NCBI GenBank assembly: GCA_016181245.1 | Contig: JACOZR010000021.1 | Span: 1 to 37,770, forward strand | DNA length: 37,770 nt | Origin: Candidatus Woesearchaeota archaeon | Lineage (GTDB): Archaea > Nanobdellota > Nanobdellia > SCGC-AAA011-G17 > GW2011-AR20 | Direction: 5' to 3' | Part shown: piece by piece, positions 26,950 to 36,316 of the stretch | Layout: every line of letters begins with the position of its first letter | How positions within the stretch are numbered: the first letter of the stretch is position 1 | Program-made: the position numbers and the translations under genes | The notes under the pieces: model-generated | What the model saw: the letters and a program-made list of their open reading frames with translations, nothing else | Database searches by the model: none | What the model was told of the DNA's origin: nothing

Positions 26950-28094
26950 GATTGATTTTCAATAAGCTCTTTATACAAATCTTCATACCTTTTAGCAATA
27001 ATTTCCCAAGAATAATTTTTAGCTTTCTTAATATTATTTTTGCTAAACTTCAAGGCTAATTTTTTATTATCCAAAACTTCTAAAATTCTCTTCTTTAAAT
27101 TTTCAATATCTCCATAATTTACAAAATAACCATTAACTCCATCTTCCATTTCATAAGGTATGCCATTTACTGGAGAAGCAATTACAGGCAATCCAGATGC
27201 ATAAGCTTCAAATAAAGTCAATGGCAATCCTTCTCTGTAACTCGGTAAAACATAAACATCTGAAGCCTGGAACATTTCAGCTATTTTATTTTTGCCTCTT
27301 ATAGGTCCAAGATACTGCATATTTTTATGTCCTTCAATAATTTTTTTAACCTCTTCAGCTTTTCCCTCATCAGATCCAATCCAAACAAAACTAATACCTT
27401 TTCTTTCTTTAGAGATTTCAACAGCAGCCTGGGCTAATTTCTCAGGCCCCTTAGTAGGATTCAATCTTCCAAAAAATAAAACTAATTTTCCCTTAATCTT
27501 ATTATCTTTTTTAAAATTATTAACTTTAATTTTATTAAATAATATTTCATCAGTACCATTAGGAATTACTATAATCTTTTTTTCATTAGTCCACTTTTTT
27601 AAAGTGTCTAGTTCCCATGGAGTTATAGAGACTATTTTATCTATTAGTCTAAATGATAACCTATTTAGAAATAAATCATTTATGAACAAAAAAGGCTTTA
27701 AAATTTTAGGTCTAAAAGCATCAGTCCAAGGGCAATGAGTTGTATGCACATGAATTGTATTCTTTTTTCTAGCAACAATTCCCGCTATCAAAATATAAGC
27801 ATGCCCTGAAACGTGGCTATGGATAACATCAAAATCATACTTGGGTAATTTCCACAACAAAGATGGCCAGATAAAAGTTGACAATGATAATCTAAACCAA
27901 TAGGGATATCTATGAACATGAACACCTTCAATAACCTCTTCCTTAACTTCTAATCTTTTATACTTGTCAGAATCACAGCAAAAAACATGCACTTCATGTC
28001 CTTCTTTAACTTGCCTTTTAGCTAATTCATACATTACTTGTTCTACACCGCCGAAAGTAGGCAGGTAAAACATGTTAATATGTGCAATTTTCAT
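26946..28094 (-). CDS. GT4 glycosyltransferase
   Basis: PTFGGVEQVMYELAKRQVKEGHEV, LVLFFGRLNPTKGPEKLAQA, PSYREGLPLTLFEAYASGLPVIAS. Confidence 0.92.
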   Translation of the reverse strand: MKIAHINMFYLPTFGGVEQVMYELAKRQVKEGHEVHVFCCDSDKYKRLEVKEEVIEGVHVHRYPYWFRLSLSTFIWPSLLWKLPKYDFDVIHSHVSGHAYILIAGIVARKKNTIHVHTTHCPWTDAFRPKILKPFLFINDLFLNRLSFRLIDKIVSITPWELDTLKKWTNEKKIIVIPNGTDEILFNKIKVNNFKKDNKIKGKLVLFFGRLNPTKGPEKLAQAAVEISKERKGISFVWIGSDEGKAEEVKKIIEGHKNMQYLGPIRGKNKIAEMFQASDVYVLPSYREGLPLTLFEAYASGLPVIASPVNGIPYEMEDGVNGYFVNYGDIENLKKRILEVLDNKKLALKFSKNNIKKAKNYSWEIIAKRYEDLYKELIENQS

Positions 28095-28153
28095 AAAAGA
28101 AATAATAAAAGAACTCTTTTAAAGATTGTTAAATGGTTGATAAAAATATCAAA

Positions 28154-28723
28154 CTACTTCTTACCACATTGTTTTGTTACATCATACCATAAACAGTTAG
28201 AGTCCCGACTGCAGGTATACTCAATTTTGTAATCAGTGCACTGATATACACACTTTTGAGAATTTTCATTCCATTCACACGCTCTGTCTCGAATACAGCT
28301 AAACTCAGCAGTATATTCACCACATCCTACACGTTTTAAACATTCGCCGTTACTACACCCAGATTCGCATGGGAATAATTCACTTTTTATATTATATAAC
28401 CCGCCGCAATAATACTCTTTAACAGAACAATCAATGCCTAGCAAAACACAATCTTCTCTTTCATAACCCTCAGCAGTAACACACACATCAGTCTTCCTAA
28501 TTGCTTCTCCTTTTAGAGTATAAGAAACGGTCGTTTTCTTAGAGTACTTACTATTTGGATTAAGTGTAGCATTAAATTTACTATCGGGGTCATCGCATTT
28601 TACATTACTTTGTGAATAGGCTTCCTGAGAAGGCGTACGTCTACCCACAGCATCTTCACAGGCAGAAACAATGAACACAACAGAAATTAGAACTCCTAAA
28701 AATACCAAACTGCCTTTCTTCAT
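28154..28723 (-). CDS. Small Cys-rich lipoprotein C with duplicated C-terminal Cys/Trp repeat
   Basis: MKKGSLVFLGVLISVVFIVSACEDAVG lipobox; repeats YTAEFSCIRDRACEWNENSQKC and YKIEYTCSRDSNCLWYDVTKQC. Confidence 0.75.
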   Translation of the reverse strand: MKKGSLVFLGVLISVVFIVSACEDAVGRRTPSQEAYSQSNVKCDDPDSKFNATLNPNSKYSKKTTVSYTLKGEAIRKTDVCVTAEGYEREDCVLLGIDCSVKEYYCGGLYNIKSELFPCESGCSNGECLKRVGCGEYTAEFSCIRDRACEWNENSQKCVYQCTDYKIEYTCSRDSNCLWYDVTKQCGKK

Positions 28724-28743
28724 AACATTTTAGAATATCTTTG

Positions 28744-28768
28744 ATATATATATATATATTTCGCTTTT
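28744..28768 (-). promoter_or_regulatory. BRE/TATA-like element of lipoprotein C
   Basis: Minus-strand AAAAGCGAAATATATATATATATATCAA upstream of ATG 28723. Confidence 0.6.
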
Positions 28769-28778
28769 TGATTTACTA

Positions 28779-29954
28779 CTAAACTCTCATAGCATCAACC
28801 ATTTTCTTAGATTGATTCAAGACATTATACTTTTCAACAACTAGCTCTCTGGCTTTTTTGCCTAATTCTTTTCTTAATTCTGGATCTTCGATTAGTTTCT
28901 TAAGTTTTTCAGTAAACATCTCTTTATCATCGCATGTAAATAATAGTCCATATTCATTATTTCCTAAAACTTCTCTAGTTCCTAGCAAATCATGAGAAAC
29001 AACAGGAATTCCACATGCTAAATATTCATAAAGCTTAGTGGTCCCAACATATCTAGTTATCATTGTATTAGAATAAACTAAAATTGCAATATCAGAAACA
29101 GACAAGTAAGTATTAATGATTCTAAAAGGAATCCATCCTGTAAAAACAAAAAATTCTTCTAAATTATAACTTTTAACTAATTCTTTAACAGTGGGCAAAT
29201 ACTTTCCATCCCCAACAATCAAAAATATTACATTCTTATGAACTTCACAAAGTGATTTTGCAGTCTCAACAACCATATCCAAGTTGTCATGTTTCTCTAT
29301 TCCACCTACAAAAGTAATTACGAGTTTATCTTTAAGGTTATACCTTATAGAAATTTCCTTGTCTTTCTCTCCAGGTCTAAAAACTTCAATATCTGCTCCT
29401 TCATGAACAACAATAATATCTTCTTTCTTCTTTTCAGAAAAACCCATAATAGCTTTTCTAAAAGCCTCGCTAACAGTAAATACCTTAGTAGAAGAATTAA
29501 CAACATCTTGCTCCATCTTCTTAATCTTATTAATGACAAAGCTTTCCCTATCAAGATTCATGTTTGACCTAAATATCTCATAAAAGAAGTCGGTCATGTC
29601 AAAATAGAAGGGAATATCTCTCCCATGCATGGCTTTCATTGTGGGATATCCCGATAATAAATTATAAGCATAAACAACATCTGGCTTAATCTCATCAATA
29701 ACTTTAGCTATGCTTCCTTTAGCAGACATAAAGAACATGAGATACCTGAACATTTTCAAGTTAGAAAACCTCTTGGTGTCAACAGGAAACTTATGTAAAT
29801 GAATTTTATCACCATAGATATTTCTTAAAGAATCTTCACCGGAACTTCCAGAGCACATCAAATGAACCTCTTCATTCCTGCTAAGCATTTCTTTAAGCAA
29901 ATAAACAATTCTCACATGATTGGCATCAGTATTTGTAATAACTAGGTATTTCAT
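28779..29954 (-). CDS. GT4 glycosyltransferase
   Basis: LVITFVGGIEKHDNLDMVVETAKSL, TTKLYEYLACGIPVVSHDLLGTREVL. Confidence 0.9.
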   Translation of the reverse strand: MKYLVITNTDANHVRIVYLLKEMLSRNEEVHLMCSGSSGEDSLRNIYGDKIHLHKFPVDTKRFSNLKMFRYLMFFMSAKGSIAKVIDEIKPDVVYAYNLLSGYPTMKAMHGRDIPFYFDMTDFFYEIFRSNMNLDRESFVINKIKKMEQDVVNSSTKVFTVSEAFRKAIMGFSEKKKEDIIVVHEGADIEVFRPGEKDKEISIRYNLKDKLVITFVGGIEKHDNLDMVVETAKSLCEVHKNVIFLIVGDGKYLPTVKELVKSYNLEEFFVFTGWIPFRIINTYLSVSDIAILVYSNTMITRYVGTTKLYEYLACGIPVVSHDLLGTREVLGNNEYGLLFTCDDKEMFTEKLKKLIEDPELRKELGKKARELVVEKYNVLNQSKKMVDAMRV

Positions 29955-30038
29955 AAAATATAGAGCTTAGAAAAACAATTAAAATACTTTCTTTTTGCCA
30001 ACAGTAACATTAAAAAGGTTTTCCTACCACAAGAAAAT

Positions 30039-30974
30039 ATGGCAAAGATATTAATAACGGGGTGTGAGGGTACATTAGGTCGGCCTTTAAGACACGAACT
30101 CATAAAAAGAGGTCATGATGTATGGGGTACAGATTTACAGCATACTCATCATCAAAACTATACAAGAGCAGATGTATCTAATTTTAGGCAGCTAGCTCAT
30201 GTTTTCAAAAACAAAAAATTTGATTATGTTTATCATTTAGCTGCTGAATTCGGCAGAATTAACGGAGAAGAATACTATGACACCTTATGGAAAACTAATG
30301 TAATAGGGATGAGAAATGCCATAGAATTACAAAAAGAGCATAATTTTAAGCTTATTTTCGCAAGCTCCTCAGAAATATACGGGGAATCACAGCATTTTCC
30401 AGAAATGCACGAAGATATTCCTAAAAAATTTCCAATAGTCCAGCATAATGATTATGCTATTACAAAATGGGTAAATGAGATGCAGATAATGAACTCTGAA
30501 AAACGCCACAATCTTGAAACAATGAGGTTAAGGTTTTTCAATGCCTATGGTCCAGGAGAGCGTTATCACAATTACAGAAGCGTTGTGTGCTTGTTTTGTT
30601 ACAGAGCCCTGCATAAGTTACCATACCAAGTTTACAAAGGCTATAACAGGGTTTTCATGTACATAGACGATTTTACACCAACTTTAGCTAATGTAGCTGA
30701 TAAATTCAAAGCAGGAGAAGTTGTTAATATCGGTGGAACAGAGTATAAGAGTGTTGAAGAAATGAGCAATATAATATTAAATTATTTAGGGATAGATGAT
30801 TCTCTTGTAGAATACCTGCCAGAAGATAGACACAATGTAGTTAACAAAAGACCGAATATAGACAAAGCAAGATCTCTTTTGGGTCATAATCCAACAATAA
30901 CATTAGATGAAGGAATTCCTTTAACTTTAGAGTGGATGAAGGACTTCTATAAGGACACAATAAAAGTTAAATAA
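30039..30974 (+). CDS. NAD-dependent nucleotide-sugar epimerase
   Basis: ILITGCEGTLGRPLRHELIKRGHDV, YHLAAEFG, SSSEIYGES, YAITKWVNE. Confidence 0.9.
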   Translation: MAKILITGCEGTLGRPLRHELIKRGHDVWGTDLQHTHHQNYTRADVSNFRQLAHVFKNKKFDYVYHLAAEFGRINGEEYYDTLWKTNVIGMRNAIELQKEHNFKLIFASSSEIYGESQHFPEMHEDIPKKFPIVQHNDYAITKWVNEMQIMNSEKRHNLETMRLRFFNAYGPGERYHNYRSVVCLFCYRALHKLPYQVYKGYNRVFMYIDDFTPTLANVADKFKAGEVVNIGGTEYKSVEEMSNIILNYLGIDDSLVEYLPEDRHNVVNKRPNIDKARSLLGHNPTITLDEGIPLTLEWMKDFYKDTIKVK

Positions 30975-30994
30975 CTTCTTAATTTAGGTTTCTT

Positions 30995-32065
30995 ATGAAA
31001 ATAATAAGCGTAGTTGGAACTAGACCAAATTTTGTAAAGATAGCTTCTTTTATCAAAGAAACCTCTAAACATAACGACATACAGAATATTTTAGTCCATA
31101 CAGGCCAACATTATGATGAAAAAATGTCGGAATCTTTCTTTAGAGAGCTATCTATCCCAAAACCAGACATAAATCTCGGAATTGGTTCAGGCTCTCATGC
31201 AGAGCAAACTGCAAAAATAATGATAGAATTTGAAAAAGTTCTTTTAAAAGAATCTCCAGATTTAGTTGTAGTAGTAGGAGACGTTAATTCTACATTAGCC
31301 TGCGCTTTAACAGCATCTAAGCTAAATGTAAAAGTAGCCCACATAGAAGCGGGCTTAAGAAGTTTTGACAGAGCGATGCCTGAAGAAATCAATAGACTAT
31401 TAGTAGACAAGATATCAGATTACCTTTTCATAACAGAAAGAGATGCAGAAAAAAACTTGTTAAATGAAAACATAGAAAAAAGTAAAATCTTTTTCGTTGG
31501 CAATTTAATGATAGACACGTTATTGATGCATAAAGAAAAGGCTTCTAATTTAAAACCTATATTAAACGAAGATTATGCTGTTCTAACACTCCATAGACCT
31601 TCTAATGTTGATTCAAAAGATTCATTAAAAAATTTATTAGAAATAATAAATGAAATACAATTGAAACTAAAAATACTTTGGCCAATTCATCCAAGAACAA
31701 AGCAAAAAATTGAATCTTTTAATCTTAACATAAACGAAATGAAAAATTTAACAATAATTGAACCTCTGGGTTATCTAGAATTTATGAATGCTGTAATGAA
31801 CTCAAAATTTGTTTTAACAGATTCTGGTGGCATTCAAGAGGAAACTACTGTTCTAAACATTCCATGTATCACCTTAAGAGAGAACACAGAAAGACCCATT
31901 ACTTGTGAAAATGGAACAAATTACTTAACTGGGATAGACAAAGAAATAGTTATCAATACTGTTAATGAAATTTTTAAAAATAATAAAAAAGAATACAGGG
32001 GAATAGAACTTTGGGATGGAAAAGCAGCAGAAAGAATAGTTTCTATTTTGAAAAATGAAATTTAA
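30995..32065 (+). CDS. wecB: UDP-N-acetylglucosamine 2-epimerase
   Basis: SVVGTRPNFVKIASFIK, VHTGQHYDEKMS, VAHIEAGLRSFDRAMPEEINR, LTDSGGIQEE. Confidence 0.95.
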   Translation: MKIISVVGTRPNFVKIASFIKETSKHNDIQNILVHTGQHYDEKMSESFFRELSIPKPDINLGIGSGSHAEQTAKIMIEFEKVLLKESPDLVVVVGDVNSTLACALTASKLNVKVAHIEAGLRSFDRAMPEEINRLLVDKISDYLFITERDAEKNLLNENIEKSKIFFVGNLMIDTLLMHKEKASNLKPILNEDYAVLTLHRPSNVDSKDSLKNLLEIINEIQLKLKILWPIHPRTKQKIESFNLNINEMKNLTIIEPLGYLEFMNAVMNSKFVLTDSGGIQEETTVLNIPCITLRENTERPITCENGTNYLTGIDKEIVINTVNEIFKNNKKEYRGIELWDGKAAERIVSILKNEI

Positions 32066-34124
32066 TATAAAAAATTGGCATTGTTATTTAATTATACTAG
32101 CTCTTGCTATATTTATTTCATATAAAATCTTTAGACCGGGTTTCATGCTTTTCTTAGACAATCCTACACATTTGTCAATGTACAAATATTACATAGAAGA
32201 AATAATTTTAAAACAACATTTCATTTTTGGTTTTAATCCAAGCGACTTTGCAGGCATGCCAATTGGCTCAATATACTCGCAAATAGGTTTTTTTCTATTG
32301 ACAATAATGAACTTAGTATTCAATATACCATTAGAATTATCATACAAAATATTAGTATTTCTAGCATATTTAACACCTTCATTATTATTGTATTTCCTTT
32401 GCTCAAAATATTTTGATAAAATGCCTTCTTTAGCAATAAGCTTACTTTATCTAATCATATGGAAAGACGTAATACTCACTATTTTTGGAGGAATGTGGAC
32501 TTATTATATAGGAATTTCTTTTCTTTTAATCTTCCTATACTTTTTAATAAAGTTTTATACAAAACATTCAATAAAATATGTTTTAATCTTATCAGTATTA
32601 TTTTCACTAATAATATTATCGCATCCGTTTGCAACATTTGCAGCTATTTGTTTAATGGGTTCATTTTTCTTAGCTAACTTCATAATAAGGAGAGTTTGTG
32701 TGAAAAAAACAACAGTAGGCTTAATGGTAGTTTTTTTCTTAGCATTTTTAACAACAGCAATATACACATTACCTTTGGCAATAGACCTAAGCAGCTGGCT
32801 AAGAAGCTATGCATGGGGGTTAGGATTAAACTATTTCCAAATATTATACAGGTTAGTTTTACCTTTGGCGTTTGCAGTTCCACAAAACTTGATGCTAAAT
32901 GATTTAATCAATCCTTTAAGAAATCAAGAATATCTATTGTTGTTAAAGAACCTATGGCAATTCTTTGTCGCTTCATTCCCTCAATTGATAATCCTTTTAT
33001 TTTCAGTTATAGGAGTAAGGAATTACATAAAAAATAGAAAAGAAAATTCAGAAAAAATATTTTTCCTAACAGTTATAGGAATATTTTCAATAACAACTTT
33101 TATAATTTCAAGTGGATTTTGGCATTTAAACAGTTTCCTTCATAATCTCCCAATAATAAGCGGTTTAATCAGTCATAGGTTTCAGATTTACACAGAAATA
33201 GGGATGCTCATTTTTGCAGCATATGGTATAACAGAATTATGGAATAAAAGAACAAGTAGTTTTATCCATGAAAAAAGAAATATTTTGGCAATAATTTTTG
33301 TCTTATTTATCTTAATTAATTTTAGTTCTTATTACCCTCAGAATAAAATAGTAAAGACCTCAGAAAGCTCAGAAATGTTTAAAGAAGAGGTTTTGCCTTT
33401 ATGGTCTTGGATAGAAAAAAATGTTGATGAAAAAGAAACAAGAATTCTATATCAATCTTTTTGGAAAAACACCGATTCAGAATATGACAGCGATAGTATT
33501 CACGCAATGTCGGTTCATTACACTAATGTAAACTTCATAGGTGGTTGGACAGGAGGAACACCAAACCCAACAGAGTTCACTTTAACATCTACTAAGGGAA
33601 ACAGACTTTTAGGAAAAACTATAGAAACAATATCTGACGAAGAGGTAGTTACAAGATTAAAAATGCTTAATGTAAAATATGTTGTGGTGATAGAACCCAA
33701 ATTAAAAAATAAATTAGAATCATCAAAAAATTTCAAAAAGGAATACTCAATTGGCAGATTTGAAGTCTATTCATTAAAAGATTATAATCCAGAATGGTTT
33801 GATTTCAAATATGAAACAGAATATACAATAAATACTTTCGAAAGCCAGAACATAGACATTACAATAAAGGATGCAAAAAAAGATAACAAAGTTCTTGTAA
33901 AATTGGCAAAAAATCCATATTGGCATGCTTATCTTAACAATAAAGAAATAGAAATAAAAAACAATGGTCTTGGTTTAATGGAAATAGAAGTAAAAGAAGC
34001 AGGAAATCTTAGACTAGTTTACGATCCTATAAGAAAACCATATATCTTGCTTACATTCATAGGAATAATCATTCTTGTAGTACTGTCTACATATACCTTA
34101 ATTTGCAGAAACAAACCTATTTAA
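32055..34124 (+). CDS. Large GT-C-like membrane protein (PTPS-related / YfhO-like)
   Basis: 689 aa, multi-TM N-terminus with a C-terminal soluble domain; family assignment by general resemblance only. Confidence 0.55.
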   Translation: MKFNIKNWHCYLIILALAIFISYKIFRPGFMLFLDNPTHLSMYKYYIEEIILKQHFIFGFNPSDFAGMPIGSIYSQIGFFLLTIMNLVFNIPLELSYKILVFLAYLTPSLLLYFLCSKYFDKMPSLAISLLYLIIWKDVILTIFGGMWTYYIGISFLLIFLYFLIKFYTKHSIKYVLILSVLFSLIILSHPFATFAAICLMGSFFLANFIIRRVCVKKTTVGLMVVFFLAFLTTAIYTLPLAIDLSSWLRSYAWGLGLNYFQILYRLVLPLAFAVPQNLMLNDLINPLRNQEYLLLLKNLWQFFVASFPQLIILLFSVIGVRNYIKNRKENSEKIFFLTVIGIFSITTFIISSGFWHLNSFLHNLPIISGLISHRFQIYTEIGMLIFAAYGITELWNKRTSSFIHEKRNILAIIFVLFILINFSSYYPQNKIVKTSESSEMFKEEVLPLWSWIEKNVDEKETRILYQSFWKNTDSEYDSDSIHAMSVHYTNVNFIGGWTGGTPNPTEFTLTSTKGNRLLGKTIETISDEEVVTRLKMLNVKYVVVIEPKLKNKLESSKNFKKEYSIGRFEVYSLKDYNPEWFDFKYETEYTINTFESQNIDITIKDAKKDNKVLVKLAKNPYWHAYLNNKEIEIKNNGLGLMEIEVKEAGNLRLVYDPIRKPYILLTFIGIIILVVLSTYTLICRNKPI

Positions 34125-34146
34125 AACGTTTTTATATAGAAAAAGC

Positions 34147-35646
34147 ATGGAAGAATCCAGTTACTTAAAAAAGATATTTTCTGGCGCATTAATAGTTTTA
34201 ATAGGCACGTTTATCTCAAAAATTCTTTCATATGGTTACAGAGTTTTAGTTGGCAGAATTGGAACAGAAGAATACGGATTATTATCTTTAGGCCTGGCCA
34301 TTTCAGGAAGTTTAATTGTTATTTCTACTTTAGGTCTAAATATAGGTGTGCAGAGATATGTATCTTATTACAAAGGAAAACTAGACAATGCAAGAATAAA
34401 AGGAATTATCACGTCTTCCTTAAAGATATTACTCCCATTAAGTCTGTCTTTTGGATTTATTCTATTTATCTTGTCAGATCAGATTTCAATAAACTTCTTC
34501 CACAATGCAAGGTTATCTCCAATTTTAAAAATATTGGCAATTTCAATACCATTAACAGTTATAGGAGACATATTCCTAAATACAATAAGAGCATTCCAAA
34601 AAATAGAATATGAGGTTTTTACAAAAAATCTAGGTGAAAATTTCTTTAAGTTAACATTTACATTCATATTCTTATACACGGGTCTGGGCGTTATCGGCGC
34701 AAGTATAGCCTACGTCATTGCCGTATTCTTCACCTGTATAACTGCTTTATACCTTGTAGAAAAAAAAATATTTCCAATACTCAAAACAAAAGTAAAATCA
34801 ATAAAGTCAAATAAAGAACTACTCTTCTATTCAGTCCCTTTGGTATTAAACACATTCGTCTTTCTTGTTATACTATGGACTGATACAATTATGATAGGAT
34901 ATTTCAAAAATGCATCTGATGTAGGAATATACAATGCAGCACTACCTACAGCTCAATTAATGATTGTAATACCTAATTCATTAGTCGCTTTATTTCTCCC
35001 GATACTAACAGAAATGTATGCTCAAAAGAAAACGCAAATGTTTGGTTCATTATACAAAACAGTAACTAAATGGATATTTGGAATAAACTTATCATTACTC
35101 ATAATATTTGCATCATTCCCCAAAGAAATTCTAGGAATAATGTTCGGAAAAGAGTATTCAATAGGTTCAGAAGTTTTAGTAATCGTATCTTTTTGTTATT
35201 TCATATTCTATTTATTTTTGACATCAAATAGGATTCTTTTAACATTAGAAAAAACAAAAACAATTTTTTACATTACCCTAGTTGGCGCCCTATCTAACAT
35301 AGTGTTGAACTTATATTTCATTCCTAGTTATGGAATAAACGGAGCTGCAATTGCAACAGGAATATCACTTTTATTAATGGCATTGCTTCTTTTAATTTCA
35401 ACGTACAAAATAACTAAAGTAATTCCTTTCAAATACAATTACATAAAAATAGCATCCGCAGCAATTATATCTTTTTTTATTATCAAATGGCTAAAAGAAT
35501 TTTTTACACCAAATTCAATACTCGGTTTAATAATAGTTTCTTTAGCATCCCTAATAATATACCTTTTAATGCTTTTAATATTCAGATCATTTGAAAAAGA
35601 AGATAAGGAAATGATAAGCTCTTTAAAGCCTAAGTTTTTGCAGTAA
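34147..35646 (+). CDS. Polysaccharide flippase (Wzx/MATE-like)
   Basis: GALIVLIGTFISKILSYGYRVLVGRIGTEEYGLLSLGLAI; multi-TM throughout. Confidence 0.88.
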   Translation: MEESSYLKKIFSGALIVLIGTFISKILSYGYRVLVGRIGTEEYGLLSLGLAISGSLIVISTLGLNIGVQRYVSYYKGKLDNARIKGIITSSLKILLPLSLSFGFILFILSDQISINFFHNARLSPILKILAISIPLTVIGDIFLNTIRAFQKIEYEVFTKNLGENFFKLTFTFIFLYTGLGVIGASIAYVIAVFFTCITALYLVEKKIFPILKTKVKSIKSNKELLFYSVPLVLNTFVFLVILWTDTIMIGYFKNASDVGIYNAALPTAQLMIVIPNSLVALFLPILTEMYAQKKTQMFGSLYKTVTKWIFGINLSLLIIFASFPKEILGIMFGKEYSIGSEVLVIVSFCYFIFYLFLTSNRILLTLEKTKTIFYITLVGALSNIVLNLYFIPSYGINGAAIATGISLLLMALLLLISTYKITKVIPFKYNYIKIASAAIISFFIIKWLKEFFTPNSILGLIIVSLASLIIYLLMLLIFRSFEKEDKEMISSLKPKFLQ

Positions 35647-35648
35647 AA

Positions 35649-36281
35649 ATGGAAAAATACATATACGAAAAAATCTGGGAAAGAAAAAAAGACAAAGTAG
35701 TAGATTATGCCAAAAAAGGCACAAGAGTCTATGAAGCTTCATGTTTAATACAAGATTGTAATAAAATTCTAGATGTTGGCTGCGGCGATGGCGCTCTTTA
35801 CAATATAATAAAAGGCAGATGTAAAAACTATTACGGGGTTGACATCTCAAAAACAGCTCTATCACAAATAAAAGATAAAAAAGTTAATATGCGTGTAGTA
35901 AACATCAACGAGGAAAAGCTACCTTTTCAAGATAACTTTTTTGATTACGTTGTATGCCTAGATGTCATAGAACATGTATTTGATCCTATTAAACTAATAG
36001 AAGAAATTTTTAGGGTAACAAAAAAAGAAGGCTTTGTAATCATCTCAACCCCAAACATAAGATACTACAAGCATATATTAAAATTAATTTTTGGCAGATT
36101 TCCTAAAACCTCAGGAGACCCAGAGCATTATGATGGGGGTCATTTACACTATTTTACATACAAGGATATAATCGAAATATGTTCCCAAAAATCAAGTAAA
36201 ATCAAGAAGTGTGGGATAAACACAAAATTCATGATAGAATTCTTTTCTGGCGGTATCCTAATAAAGGCAAAAAAGGCATAG
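35649..36281 (+). CDS. SAM-dependent class I methyltransferase
   Basis: ILDVGCGDGALYNII, VVCLDVIEHVFDPIKLIEEIFRVTKKEGFVIISTPN. Confidence 0.92.
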   Translation: MEKYIYEKIWERKKDKVVDYAKKGTRVYEASCLIQDCNKILDVGCGDGALYNIIKGRCKNYYGVDISKTALSQIKDKKVNMRVVNINEEKLPFQDNFFDYVVCLDVIEHVFDPIKLIEEIFRVTKKEGFVIISTPNIRYYKHILKLIFGRFPKTSGDPEHYDGGHLHYFTYKDIIEICSQKSSKIKKCGINTKFMIEFFSGGILIKAKKA

Positions 36282-36316
36282 CAACCTTTATAATTATTTT
36301 CAAATGATAAACGTTT

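Noticed and set aside
6077-34136. Shared 13-mer AAACGTTTTTATA at 6077-6089 and 34124-34136 as a common regulator site
   Set aside because: It is compatible with an ordinary BRE/TATA sequence; at 34124 it lies only about 13 nt from the annotated ATG, so the spacing is not consistent.
7096-35646. Two flippases (7096 and 34147) as a recent duplication
   Set aside because: They are only generally similar in topology; no near-identical stretches seen, so they are likely separate transporters for separate glycans.
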